From Subtercola lobariae (lineage in GTDB: Bacteria; Actinomycetota; Actinomycetes; Actinomycetales; Microbacteriaceae): DNA of 64,000 bases. The DNA lies in the NCBI RefSeq assembly GCF_014640255.1, contig NZ_BMGP01000002.1, positions 682,001 through 746,000 on the forward strand. Direction: 5' to 3'. The position numbers were made by a program, and so were the translations under genes. The notes beneath the pieces were generated by a model that was not told where the DNA came from, made no database searches, and saw nothing but the letters and a program-made list of their open reading frames with translations. Position 1 is the first letter of the stretch. Each line of letters starts with the position of its first letter. Shown here piece by piece: positions 50,803 to 59,700 of the stretch.

Positions 50803-52215
50803 ATGGCGCCCGACAACAGTGGTGTTGTTGGGCAGTCGCTCGCCCACAGATATACCGTCACCGCGAGAATTGGGTCGGGCGGCATGTCGACGGTCTATGA
50901 GGCCCTCGATACCCAGCTCGGCCGAAGAGTCGCTATCAAGATCTTCAACCCGGGTGAGGCCAGAGACGACGATCGCCGTCGCGGTGAGGTGGATGTTCTC
51001 GCCCGACTGAACCACCCGAACCTGGTCACGATGTACGACGCGCATCTCACGTCTGGTGACACGGCCACGCCGAGCTTCGTCGTGATGGAGCTCGTCAACG
51101 GGCCCGATCTGCGATCGACCCTCGATCACGGCCCGCTACGCGGATCGATTGCAGCACAGGTGGCGGCCGACATCGCGCAAGCGCTTGCAGCCATGCACGC
51201 CCAAGGCATTGTGCACCGCGATCTGAAACCGGCGAACATCCTGCTCGCGCCCACCGGTCTGCCGTCGCCACGGTATCGAGCCAAACTGACCGACTTCGGT
51301 ATCGCCCACCTTGTTGGTACCGACCGCATGACAACGGTCGGAACGATCATCGGAACCGCCTCCTACCTCAGTCCGGAGCAGGCGGAGGGCGCCCCGCCCG
51401 GGCCCGCGGCAGATGTGTACGCGCTCGGCCTCGTCATTCTCGAAAGCCTGACCGGGCACAGAGAGTACCCGGGAACGGTGGTCGAAGCACTGAGCGCCCG
51501 AGCATCCCGAGACCCTGTGGTCAGCGACGAGTTGCCGATTCGCTGGGCATCGCTCATCACCCACATGACTGCCCGGTCTCCCGAATCCCGCCCCAGTGCA
51601 CTCGAGGTGGCCGAGCGGTCTCGCGAAATCACGGCCGACCTAGCCGCCTGGGATGGCTCACCAGTGTCACCCGACACCGGTGAGGCCACCGCCGCGATGC
51701 TTACCCCGACGCGAAGACTACCGCTGGCTGAGCAGACGCTGACCGATGAGACGCTGACCGATGAAGCGCCGACCACGCAGACGGTCATCGCCGAGACGGT
51801 GATCGACAGGCACCCGAGGCGCGGGCTCCGACCAGCGCTTCTCATCTGCACTGCGATCGTCGTACTGGCGGGTGCGGTCTGGGCGGGTGTCGCGCTGCTG
51901 CCGGGCCAGCTCATGTCGGATTCGACTCGGCCGGCTCCTGTCGTGACGACATCATCTGACTCGAGCAGTGCTCCAATCGATCAAGGAACGACGACCCAGG
52001 TCGAACCGGTGGCCACGTCAGAACCGACGGCCGAGCCCACCACTTCCACGCCGTCGTCTGTGCAGCCGACGGCGACGACGGCACCCAGTTCGGCGGCACC
52101 TTCGCCCACCGACAGCGGAAACGGGAACAACGGGAGTGGGAACGGAAAAGGCAACGGCAACGGCAACGGAAACGGAAACGGCAAAGGCAACGGCAACGGC
52201 AACGGCAAGGGCTGA
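50803..52215 (+). CDS. PknB-type Ser/Thr protein kinase
   Basis: 470 residues from the ATG at 50803 (GAAAGGAAG upstream). Kinase domain ~20-285: RIGSGGMSTVYEA glycine loop, VAIKIF lysine, IVHRDLKPANILL catalytic loop, LTDFGIAHL with DFG, TASYLSPEQAEG activation segment. A juxtamembrane segment with Thr-rich TLTDETLTDEAPTTQ repeats (likely autophosphorylation sites) leads to one TM (~345-370). The extracellular part has no PASTA domains; it is Ser/Thr/Pro-rich and ends in a GNGNGK tail encoded by hexamer repeats. May sense cell-wall or envelope state. Confidence 0.9.
   Translation: MAPDNSGVVGQSLAHRYTVTARIGSGGMSTVYEALDTQLGRRVAIKIFNPGEARDDDRRRGEVDVLARLNHPNLVTMYDAHLTSGDTATPSFVVMELVNGPDLRSTLDHGPLRGSIAAQVAADIAQALAAMHAQGIVHRDLKPANILLAPTGLPSPRYRAKLTDFGIAHLVGTDRMTTVGTIIGTASYLSPEQAEGAPPGPAADVYALGLVILESLTGHREYPGTVVEALSARASRDPVVSDELPIRWASLITHMTARSPESRPSALEVAERSREITADLAAWDGSPVSPDTGEATAAMLTPTRRLPLAEQTLTDETLTDEAPTTQTVIAETVIDRHPRRGLRPALLICTAIVVLAGAVWAGVALLPGQLMSDSTRPAPVVTTSSDSSSAPIDQGTTTQVEPVATSEPTAEPTTSTPSSVQPTATTAPSSAAPSPTDSGNGNNGSGNGKGNGNGNGNGNGKGNGNGNGKG
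52138..52212. repeat. Hexamer repeat GGCAAC/GGAAAC in kinase 3' end
   Basis: About 12 units of GGCAAC, GGAAAC or GGCAAR encoding a Gly-Asn/Lys tail in the extracellular end of the kinase. Confidence 0.9.
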
Positions 52216-52292
52216 CGACCCTGAACTCTCGAGAATTCGAATAATGCCTCGCCGGTTCGTCAGATGAGGGTCGGAATGCCTAGGGTGTGGTC

Positions 52293-53027
52293 ATGACCGC
52301 GCAACCAGCCGATCCCTCGAGCCACAGTCGCCCGGAGCCACACTCCGGCAGCCTCGCAGGGCGCCTCAACTGGCTTCGGGCAGGCGTGCTAGGCGCGAAC
52401 GACGGCATCGTCTCCGTTGCAGCCATCGTCGTCGGGGTCGCCAGCGCCAACGCGCCGTCGACTGCCATCGTCGCGGCAGGGTCTGCGGCGCTCGTCGGCG
52501 GCGCCATCTCGATGGCCCTCGGCGAGTACGTGTCGGTGAGCAGCCAGCGCGACTCACAGAACGCCCTCATCGAGAAGGAGCGGGCTGAACTTCACGACGA
52601 CCCCGAAGGCGAGTTGGATGAACTGGCCGGGCTCTATGAGAATCAGGGCCTCACTCCGCAGACCGCCCGGCAGGTCGCGATCGAGCTCACAGAGAACAAC
52701 GCCCTCAAGGCGCACCTCGCGATGGAGCTCAACCTCGACGAGAATGACGTCGCGAGCCCCTGGGCGGCGGCCGGAGCATCCGCTCTCTCATTCATCATCG
52801 GCGGCGTGCTGCCCCTGTTGGCTATTCTGCTGCCACCCGACCAAGCGCGGGTTGCTGTCACCTTCGTCGTCGTGCTGATCGCTCTGGCCGCGACAGGCGT
52901 CATCGGCGCCCTACTGGGCGGTAGCCGCGTCGCCCGTGCGACGTTGCGGGTCGTCATCGGCGGCGCTCTGGCTCTCGTGGCCACCTTCGTGATCGGCTCA
53001 CTACTCGGCACGTCAGGCATCGGCTGA
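52293..53027 (+). CDS. VIT1/CCC1-family transporter
   Basis: 244 residues from the ATG at 52293. After a 30-residue Ser/Pro-rich tail come AGVLGANDGIVSVAAIVVGVA, ALVGGAISMALGEYVSVSSQRD and three C-terminal TM segments; the central hydrophilic region (EKERAELHDDPEGELDELAG, NENDV-like LNLDENDVAS) is the predicted metal-binding domain rich in Glu and Asp. These proteins move Fe(II) or Mn(II), typically out of the cytosol. The role here is family-based inference. Confidence 0.88.
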   Translation: MTAQPADPSSHSRPEPHSGSLAGRLNWLRAGVLGANDGIVSVAAIVVGVASANAPSTAIVAAGSAALVGGAISMALGEYVSVSSQRDSQNALIEKERAELHDDPEGELDELAGLYENQGLTPQTARQVAIELTENNALKAHLAMELNLDENDVASPWAAAGASALSFIIGGVLPLLAILLPPDQARVAVTFVVVLIALAATGVIGALLGGSRVARATLRVVIGGALALVATFVIGSLLGTSGIG

Positions 53028-53108
53028 GCGGGGCGACCACATCTGCCGCACCGAGGCAACCCCGAAATTCGTGCGGTCAGCGTGCGGGCGGGCCACCCAC
53101 TGATCGCG

Positions 53109-53624
53109 TCATCGCCCGACAGCTTCTGTTGAACGGGCAGGAGTCGGCCGTTGCGGTGCGATGAAGACGAGGGCCGGGAACGTGATGAGGGCCAGCGCGA
53201 GGTGCATGAGAACGAGAATGAATACGCCCGCCGCCGGCTGACCTTTGTAGAGAATCCACGCATCCGGAGCGAAGCCGACGACCGTGACAACGACCGCGAG
53301 CCAGAAGTACAGTCGCCGCCCACGGCTACTCACAAGGGTGACGAGTGGCCAGGCCAGTGATGCGAGCACGACTCCGATGATTGTGAGCTTGCCATAGTCG
53401 GAAAAGGCGTAGTGATCGTACCCTTTCGTCGCGGGGAAGAGCAGCACGCCCAGTTGAGCCAGACCAGCGCACGCGAGCAGTGAAGCGACTACCGCGACGA
53501 CGGTGGCGACAATAAAGCGCACGATGCCCGGCTGATTGCGGCCGAGCGGAAAATCGATGCCCATGACGCCGAGAAATCGCCCATGCGAAGCCCGTGTGGG
53601 TTCGTTACGCGAACCGGTCGTCAT
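53109..53624 (-). CDS. Four-TM membrane protein of unknown function (DUF6069-like)
   Basis: 171 residues. Four predicted TM segments: FIVATVVAVVASLLACAGLA, TIIGVVLASLAWPLVTLV, LYFWLAVVVTVVGFAPDAWIL and FILVLMHLALALITFPALVF, with basic flanks. The pattern resembles DUF6069-type actinobacterial membrane proteins, but I cannot name a function. Convergent with the VIT1-family gene. Confidence 0.7.
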   Translation of the reverse strand: MTTGSRNEPTRASHGRFLGVMGIDFPLGRNQPGIVRFIVATVVAVVASLLACAGLAQLGVLLFPATKGYDHYAFSDYGKLTIIGVVLASLAWPLVTLVSSRGRRLYFWLAVVVTVVGFAPDAWILYKGQPAAGVFILVLMHLALALITFPALVFIAPQRPTPARSTEAVGR

Positions 53625-53950
53625 CTGTCGCTCGTTTCTCTCGCGGTCTGCGTGGATGCCCGGAACAAGTCACCTCACCGTCGCCACGATACGTTCGCAC
53701 CCGCCGCCGAGCATCGGTCAAGCGGGTGATCTTCGAGTCATCACGAAGGATGACACCGCGACGACAGCATGCGGAGCGGAGTCGATCACAGGATTCACAC
53801 ACGAGTGCTGACGTGTTGAGTGGGCTGTCAGTCTTGGTGAGCGCAGATTTCGCGTGTGCCCGCGAGACCGATTCGGCTGGGCCACAAAGCCGACCCGGTA
53901 CTGTTGCTGCCGTAGCCCACGTTCATCTGACCTGACGGGAACCAACGTTT
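53625..53950. other. Intergenic stretch without a recognised gene
   Basis: 326 bases between the membrane-protein gene and the glycosyltransferase cluster. Short open frames on both strands have no family character. The last ~60 bases should hold the promoter of the glycosyltransferase genes, but no convincing -35/-10 pair or palindrome was found. Confidence 0.5.
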
Positions 53951-54763
53951 GTGACCTCTTCAAGCGCCGCCCCCTCAACCATGGTGGTCATTCCTGCGTT
54001 CGGTTCGCCTGAGCTGACCGATGGGGTCGTGCACGACCTGTGTCGCGACGGAAGTGATCTCGACCCGGCCGTACGCATCGTGGTGGTCGACAACGCCGGT
54101 GACTACGTGCTCCCGCAGGGGAACATCGAGGTTGTGCGCCCGGGTCGCAACGTGCGGTGGATCGGTGCCGCGAAATGGGCCCTCCGCACCTCGGCACACG
54201 AGGCGTATGCGGTGTGCGCGGTGCTGAACAACGACATCCGGCTGTCGCCCGGGTTTCTCGACGGGCTGATCGCCCCGTTCAGGGCCGCAAGCGATATCGC
54301 GCTGGCGGCGGCCTGCTACGACGACTTCTGGCTGCACCAGCGGGCTCACACGATTCCGCAGACCGCCGCCGAGTACGTGCCGCGCGACGTGCTTCGCGAC
54401 GTCGATTTCTGTGACGGCACCGCGATCGCGTTCGCGGTGGCCCCCATCGTCGAACTGGGAGGGCTCGACGAGGTGACCTTCGCCCGGCACGGCTACGGCG
54501 CAGACATCGACCTGGCGATCCGGGTGCGCGCGGCCGGCCTTCGGTGTGTGGTCACCGAGGGCGTCTATGTCTCGCACCTGCGTCGGCAGACGATGAACCG
54601 CACCGGTCAGTCGTCGGAGGGCAATCGTGCAGAGATTTTGAACGGTCTGAATGCCAAGTGGGGAGACGGATGGCGGGCCCAGGTCGGGCTCGCACCGGAG
54701 TCTTTTCCGGCCCACAACACGGGGAGCGGGGCATCCTGGTACCTGACCCCGCCGACATGGTGA
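53951..54763 (+). CDS. Family 2-like glycosyltransferase
   Basis: 270 residues. The GT-A fold opens with MVVIPAFGSPELTDG and VRIVVVDNAGDY; WIGAAKWALRTSAHEAYAVCAVLNNDIRLSPGF gives the region with the NND metal-binding motif in place of DxD, as in rhamnosyltransferase-like GT2 proteins. FARHGYGADIDLAIRVRAAG supplies the catalytic-base ED-like element. No TM segment, so it is a cytosolic enzyme. Its GTG start follows at 53951; the gene overlaps the next by seven bases, indicating coupling. Confidence 0.8.
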   Translation: MTSSSAAPSTMVVIPAFGSPELTDGVVHDLCRDGSDLDPAVRIVVVDNAGDYVLPQGNIEVVRPGRNVRWIGAAKWALRTSAHEAYAVCAVLNNDIRLSPGFLDGLIAPFRAASDIALAAACYDDFWLHQRAHTIPQTAAEYVPRDVLRDVDFCDGTAIAFAVAPIVELGGLDEVTFARHGYGADIDLAIRVRAAGLRCVVTEGVYVSHLRRQTMNRTGQSSEGNRAEILNGLNAKWGDGWRAQVGLAPESFPAHNTGSGASWYLTPPTW

Positions 54764-55788
54764 ACCGACCCGGCTCGTACCCACGGCGGATCGTCTACGC
54801 GGGATTCGCCACTCGCCACCACAGCGGCGGTGTGCACGTGATGACTCAGCACGTTCAGCTGCTGCGCCAGAGCGGCCACGAGGCCTGGTTGTGGCTGCCC
54901 GATGAGGATGATCGTACCGACTGGATCGCGGATGATGTGCCGATGCTGTTCGGCGCAACCACTCCGATCGGCGCCGATGACCTCCTGGTGCTGCCAGAGA
55001 CACCAACCATCCAGGGCCGCGATCCGGCACTCGGAGCACGCAAGGTCATTTTCAACCAGAACCATTTCTACACCTTCGCCGCAGGAGAATCCGATGCGAA
55101 CTTTCCCGGCTGGTTACCCGCGCCGGCGATCTGGGCTGTGACGGCCGAGAGTCGTAATGTGCTGGCCGCCGCCCTCCCCGAACTGCCGGTGCGCGTGGTG
55201 CCCAACCCGGTAGACGGAGAACTGTTCGCCCCCGCCCCAGGCCAGGCCAGGCCATTCAGGGTGAGCTGGTTTTCCAAGAAACGGCCGCGGGAGGCCTCGC
55301 TGCTGAAACGGCTGCTGGCGAACGATCCGCGGCTTTCGAGGGTGGAGCTTGTGGAGCTGGTCCAAGCCCCGCGGGCGGAGGTGGCCGCCACCCTGGCAAC
55401 TTCCGCTGTATTCATCGCGCTCGGGCACACCGAAAGCTTCGGTCTGCCGGTCGCCGAGGCGCTGGCGTCAGGCTGTCTCGTAGTCGGTTACGACGGCGGC
55501 GGCGGTCACGAGCTGTTCGAGGCACCCGGAGCGTGGCGAGTGCCGGATCAGCGACCGCTGCTCATCCGCGACCAGGTGGCAGAGCTGATCCAGAATATCG
55601 ACGCTTTGGCTCCGCTGCGCGCCGCGAACCGCTCCTGGGTGCTGGAGCGCAACTCGTTCGCTCAAACCGATGCGGCGCTACAGGAGGCCGTTGCTGCCGC
55701 GTGGGCTGGGCCCGGCGACGATGCCTTGGCCGTGCATCCGGTCGCCTGGCTCGATAGCCTCGGCCCGAACTTCACCGCCTACGCCTGA
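54757..55788 (+). CDS. Family 4-like glycosyltransferase (GT-B)
   Basis: 343 residues from the ATG at 54757, seven bases inside the upstream gene. The N-terminal Rossmann half (RIVYAGFATRHHSGGVHVMT) precedes a nucleotide-sugar-binding half with FSKKRPREASLLKRLL and the ALGHTESFGLPVAEALASG motif (E-x7-E) typical of GT4. It transfers a sugar from a nucleotide donor to an unknown acceptor. Convergent with the dehydrogenase gene, with stop codons 18 bases apart. Confidence 0.85.
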   Translation: MVNRPGSYPRRIVYAGFATRHHSGGVHVMTQHVQLLRQSGHEAWLWLPDEDDRTDWIADDVPMLFGATTPIGADDLLVLPETPTIQGRDPALGARKVIFNQNHFYTFAAGESDANFPGWLPAPAIWAVTAESRNVLAAALPELPVRVVPNPVDGELFAPAPGQARPFRVSWFSKKRPREASLLKRLLANDPRLSRVELVELVQAPRAEVAATLATSAVFIALGHTESFGLPVAEALASGCLVVGYDGGGGHELFEAPGAWRVPDQRPLLIRDQVAELIQNIDALAPLRAANRSWVLERNSFAQTDAALQEAVAAAWAGPGDDALAVHPVAWLDSLGPNFTAYA

Positions 55789-55806
55789 GGGTCACGCCCT
55801 GACGGG

Positions 55807-56721
55807 TCAGTAGGCGCCCTTCACGACGTTGACGAGGTCTTCGCCAGCCAGGTACCGTCGCACCTGTGCGTTGACCAGCGCGAAGGCTCGCGCACCGGCC
55901 TGCGAGATGGAGCCGGCCGCGTGCGGGGTGATGATCAGGTTCGGTGCCTTCCACAGCGGGTGGCCAGCGGGCAGCGGCTCCGGCTCCATCACGTCTAGGG
56001 CGGCGCGCAGCCGACCTGTCGTCAATTCGGCGAGTAGCGCGGCGGTGTCGACGACCTTGCCTCGAGCGACGTTGACGAGCACGGCGCCATCGGGCATCCG
56101 GCCCAGAAACTCGGCGTCGACCAGGTTGGTCGTGTCTGGGGTGAGCGGAACCGTCAGTACCACCACGTCGGCCTCAGGCAACAAACTCGGCAGCTCTGAG
56201 GTGGCATGGATGCCGTCACGTGCCGTATGCGCAACGAGCACCGGGTCGGCGTCGAAGCTCCGCAGCCGTCGGGCCGTCTGTTCACCGAGGTCACCGGCTC
56301 CGATGATCAGAACGCGCTTGTCGCGCAGGTCATCGGCCTCCAGAGGCTCCCAGTTGCCCTGGCGCTGCGCCTCCACGAAGTGGGGCAGTCGACGAAGCGT
56401 GGCCAGGATGACCGTCATAACCAGCTCGGCGACCGCCGAGCCGTGCACGCCGCGCGCGGTGCATAGAGTGACACCGTTCGGTACGAATTCGAGAATGTCC
56501 TCCACGCCCGCACTCGTCAGCTGAGTGACCTCGAGCTTCGGCATTGCCTGGAACTTGGCGGCGAGGTTCGTGGAGTCCTCGACCTGCGGCACCCAGAAGA
56601 CGGTCTCCGCCAGCCGTTCGGGTTTGTCGCCTTCGCCGTTCCAGACGATCACCTCGACCCCGTCGGGGAGGGATCCGAGGAGTTCTCGAGCATTTGGATC
56701 GGGTACGCACACGACAGTCAT
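55807..56721 (-). CDS. D-isomer-specific 2-hydroxyacid dehydrogenase
   Basis: 304 residues from the ATG at 56721. The NAD-binding domain has VLIIGAGDLGEQTARRL (GxGxxG), followed by LTVPLTPDTTNLV, VNVARGKVVDTAAL with the catalytic arginine, LDVMEPEPLPAGHPLW with the glutamate, and ITPHAAGS with the catalytic histidine. It reduces a 2-oxoacid to a D-hydroxyacid or the reverse. Alone on the minus strand within the glycosyltransferase cluster, it may supply or use a sugar-acid-like intermediate. Confidence 0.87.
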   Translation of the reverse strand: MTVVCVPDPNARELLGSLPDGVEVIVWNGEGDKPERLAETVFWVPQVEDSTNLAAKFQAMPKLEVTQLTSAGVEDILEFVPNGVTLCTARGVHGSAVAELVMTVILATLRRLPHFVEAQRQGNWEPLEADDLRDKRVLIIGAGDLGEQTARRLRSFDADPVLVAHTARDGIHATSELPSLLPEADVVVLTVPLTPDTTNLVDAEFLGRMPDGAVLVNVARGKVVDTAALLAELTTGRLRAALDVMEPEPLPAGHPLWKAPNLIITPHAAGSISQAGARAFALVNAQVRRYLAGEDLVNVVKGAY

Positions 56722-56826
56722 TGATCCAGCGTAGTCAACGGCGTTGTTGGGCCTTGGCGTACTGCGTAACGGACTTCTACACAAGGTGGAAGCTCGCACA
56801 CCGGGAGTACTTAGAATGCCAGTAGG

Positions 56827-56850
56827 CACCGGCACATTCGTCTGCCGGTG
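56827..56850. promoter_or_regulatory. Perfect 8-bp hairpin/palindrome upstream of the lactone oxidase gene
   Basis: CACCGGCA-N8-TGCCGGTG, 61 bases upstream of the oxidase start in the 190-base divergent spacer. An operator or a 5' leader hairpin; no T-run follows, so it is not a canonical terminator. Confidence 0.55.
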
Positions 56851-56911
56851 AACAGCTCTGCGGATCAGTGCGGCTCCAAAGACACGACCGAACGTGAACA
56901 GGAGACGCGCC

Positions 56912-58294
56912 ATGACGACCACGCCGCTCGCCTACCCTCGTCAAGAGCTGCAGCTCACCGGTGAGGATTCTCGGCTCCGCAATTGGGCCAAGAACTCGAG
57001 GCTTGGTCCACCCGGCTCAGTCGTCGCCCCGGCCACTGAGGCGGAGCTGTGCGACTTCCTTTCCACCAGCCACGGCCCGGTCAGGATGATCGGCAGCCGA
57101 ATGTCGCCCGGCAGAATGATCGAGGTCGCGAACGGCAGCGGCACACTGCTCGATCTGAGCAAGCTCAGCGGCCTGATCTCTAGCACCGACGACACCGTGA
57201 CCTTCGCCGGTTCGACCTCCTTGGCCGCCGTGTACGCCTTCTTGTTGGCACGAGGGCAGATGCTGCCCGCTTCGCCCGGGGTGATCGCCGAGCAGACGTT
57301 GGCCGGCGCCCTCTGCACCGGCACCCATGGTCAGGGCCTCGAGCAGAGCACGATTGCCGGCGCAGCACTGTCGATTCGGATGGTACTGGCCGATGGCACG
57401 GTGGCGGAGTTCGACCGCGAGCATCCACACTTCCCCGCCATCCAGCTCAGCCTCGGCTCGCTGGGAGTCATTACGGCCGTGACGCTGCGTGCGCGGGAGT
57501 CGGTGATCTACACCTGCCTCAAGAACGCCGTCGACGCCGACAACCTGGAAGCAGACCTAGAGACGTGGAACCGGGAGAACAGCCTGGTGAAGGTGTGGTG
57601 GTTTCCCCAAGAGAACCAGGTGCAGGTCTGGACTGCCAACGAGGCCACCGACGACGAGATTCAGCGTTACCGAGCAGGCGGTGGAGAGCTGCTCGCGCAC
57701 ACGAACACCAACAAGGCGATGAACGACACCGTGGAATCGACGCTCCGCCAGTTGCGCGACGATACCAAAGGGGTCGCCGACGACGGTAAACCGCTACGTA
57801 CCGTGACCCGGTTTCGCGACTTCACCGATGTCACGGGTGATGTCTACCAGGTGTTCTGCCGGGGAATCGCCACGCCGCAGATTAACGTCGAAATCGGCAT
57901 CCCGCTGGCCCGGGCCGGAGAAGTGATCAGCACGATCAAGCAGTGGCACGCCGAGACTCGCCCCCGGATGCACTACCCGGTCATTTTGCGCTGCACCGGC
58001 CCGTCAGACGGATGGCTGAGCCCTTCACACGATCAAGACACCTGCTACTTCGGCTTCGTGGTCTACTACGCGGCCGACGGTTCGCTGTCTGAGGAGGGCG
58101 CGGACTTCCTCAGGGCAGTGGAAAAGACCTTGGCCGAGCAGGGTGGCCGGCCCCACTGGGGCAAGTACTTCGACGAGTCTCTGTACCACTGGCCGGCGCT
58201 CTATCCTCAGTGGGAAGCCTTCCGCCGGGTGCGTGAGGCGCTCGACCCGCAGCACCGCTTCGCCAATACGTTCACTGCGGCACTGCTCGACTGA
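56912..58294 (+). CDS. FAD-linked aldonolactone/alditol oxidase-like enzyme
   Basis: 460 residues from the ATG at 56912 (AGGAG seven bases upstream). VAO-type FAD domain: VVAPATEAELCDFL, VRMIGSRMSP, LLDLSKLSGL, ALCTGTHGQGLEQST with the GTHG histidine region, and QLSLGSLGVITAVTL. The C-terminal ALO domain ends in the family's HWGKYF and LDPQHRFANTF. These enzymes oxidise the hydroxyl of an aldonolactone or alditol, making H2O2. Placed among glycosyltransferases, it probably oxidises a sugar product or precursor. Confidence 0.85.
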   Translation: MTTTPLAYPRQELQLTGEDSRLRNWAKNSRLGPPGSVVAPATEAELCDFLSTSHGPVRMIGSRMSPGRMIEVANGSGTLLDLSKLSGLISSTDDTVTFAGSTSLAAVYAFLLARGQMLPASPGVIAEQTLAGALCTGTHGQGLEQSTIAGAALSIRMVLADGTVAEFDREHPHFPAIQLSLGSLGVITAVTLRARESVIYTCLKNAVDADNLEADLETWNRENSLVKVWWFPQENQVQVWTANEATDDEIQRYRAGGGELLAHTNTNKAMNDTVESTLRQLRDDTKGVADDGKPLRTVTRFRDFTDVTGDVYQVFCRGIATPQINVEIGIPLARAGEVISTIKQWHAETRPRMHYPVILRCTGPSDGWLSPSHDQDTCYFGFVVYYAADGSLSEEGADFLRAVEKTLAEQGGRPHWGKYFDESLYHWPALYPQWEAFRRVREALDPQHRFANTFTAALLD

Positions 58295-58327
58295 CCCGGC
58301 CCGGCCGCCATGACAGGAGTACCGCCG

Positions 58328-59161
58328 ATGAACGCTTGGGTGACGTTGCTGACGCAACCTAACTATCTGGTCGGGGTTCGCACGCTGCGGGCCTCGCTGG
58401 CAGCATCGGGCAGCGAGGCGCCTCTCGTTGTCATGGTCACCGAGGGAATCGACGAGCAGACCCGCGATCTCCTCCGAGACGACGGATGCCTCGTTCGCGA
58501 CGTGGCGCCGCTGCGCCCGGCCGGCGGATCGGCCGACAGCTACGCCAACTCCCGGTTCGCCGAGGTGTGGACCAAGCTCGCCGTCTGGGGGCTCACCGAG
58601 TTCGAGCGCGTCGTTTTTCTCGACGCCGACATGTTGGTGACCCAGAACATGGACGAGCTGTTCTCGCTCGATCTGGCCGACGGGGCCATCGCGGCCTGCC
58701 ACGCCTGCCGGTGCAACCCCAACCGAATCGCGAGCTATCCGCCGAGCTGGGCGCCTGAGAACTGCTTCTACACCCACTGCCGAGGCGAGGATCACGTCAC
58801 CGAACCGGGAGCGACCGACAACTACCTGAATGGCGGATTTCTTGTGTTGTCTCCCGACGAGGCTGTCTTCGAGGCCATGGTGGGGTGGTTGGCAGACGTA
58901 GACGATCTGTCAGACTATCCGTTCGCCGAACAGGACTTCCTCAACGAGTTCTACTCAGGCCGCTGGCGCCCGCTGCCCTATGTGTACAACGCGCTGAAGA
59001 CCCTGCCGCACCAGCACCCGTCGGTCTGGAACCTGGCGTCGGTGAAGAACATCCACTACATCATCGACAAGCCGTGGGAGAAGCCACTCGACTCGACTGA
59101 TCGTTACTTCGAGGTCAACCGGCTCTGGTGGAACATGGCCAACACCCTGGAGACCAAATAG
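58328..59161 (+). CDS. Family 8 (glycogenin-like) glycosyltransferase
   Basis: 277 residues from the ATG at 58328 (AGGAG seven bases upstream); an ATG at 58310 lacks a site. GT8 signs: AWVTLLTQPNYLVGVRTLRA at the start, VWTKLAVWGLTEFERVVFLDADMLV with DxD, DNYLNGGFLVLSPD, FAEQDFLNEFY, and IHYIIDKPW with the conserved HxxG-like end. Bacterial glycogenin-like enzymes galactosyl- or glucosyl-transfer to inositol, protein or lipid. It ends the GT2-GT4-oxidase-GT8 group. Confidence 0.88.
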   Translation: MNAWVTLLTQPNYLVGVRTLRASLAASGSEAPLVVMVTEGIDEQTRDLLRDDGCLVRDVAPLRPAGGSADSYANSRFAEVWTKLAVWGLTEFERVVFLDADMLVTQNMDELFSLDLADGAIAACHACRCNPNRIASYPPSWAPENCFYTHCRGEDHVTEPGATDNYLNGGFLVLSPDEAVFEAMVGWLADVDDLSDYPFAEQDFLNEFYSGRWRPLPYVYNALKTLPHQHPSVWNLASVKNIHYIIDKPWEKPLDSTDRYFEVNRLWWNMANTLETK

Positions 59162-59284
59162 CAGACAGTGCCGGTGAAGCCTTCCGTGACGCCGAGCACG
59201 TTCCATCCGAGCTCTCGTGTATCGGTGAGCAATTTTACCCGGTGGCCTTTGCGCTCACGACATTGCGGAATCCCCGTGAAGCGG

Positions 59285-59668
59285 TCAGTTTTGTGTATGC
59301 GCCGTCATCATTATCGAAACCAGGATGTTTTCTAGAACCGGCCCGAGCCTGGCCACGGCGCGGGCAGGAGGCGCGGAGTCAAAGAAGTCCGCGTACGCCT
59401 CGTTCATGCCTACGAAATCAGCCGGTTGGGCAAGTAGGACCGTAACCAGCGTCACGTCAGCAAGAGTGCTTCCACCTGCGTGGAGGACCGCCTCGCAATT
59501 ACGCAGCGCTTGCTGAGTCTGATCCTGGATTGATGAACCTGCGGGTTGGCCGGTCGCTACATCGATCCCGACCATCCCCGACACGTAGATCACCGAACCA
59601 GCTCGAACACCCTGGCTGTACAGCGGCGAATTTGGCGCATTCTCGGTGCTGATGATTTCCCTGTCCAC
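59285..59668 (-). CDS. RidA/YjgF/UK114-family protein
   Basis: 127 residues from a GTG at 59668. NAPNSPLYSQGVRAGSVIYV, SGMVGID, QTQQALRNCEAVLHAGGSTLADV and ARAVARLGPVLENILVSIMM correspond to the RidA fold; the catalytic arginine is not in its usual RxxVxxxxLP context but an ARAVARL segment is near. Predicted to deaminate or detoxify enamine/imine intermediates. Divergent from the aminopeptidase gene. Confidence 0.82.
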   Translation of the reverse strand: MDREIISTENAPNSPLYSQGVRAGSVIYVSGMVGIDVATGQPAGSSIQDQTQQALRNCEAVLHAGGSTLADVTLVTVLLAQPADFVGMNEAYADFFDSAPPARAVARLGPVLENILVSIMMTAHTQN

Positions 59669-59700
59669 GGGGCAAAGCCTATGCCTGGAGTTCGCACTTT

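Noticed and set aside
50713-51129. N-terminal extension of the MarR gene into the kinase
   Set aside because: The extension is antisense to the kinase domain and would override the palindromic operator; the GTG at 50712 gives a normal-length MarR.
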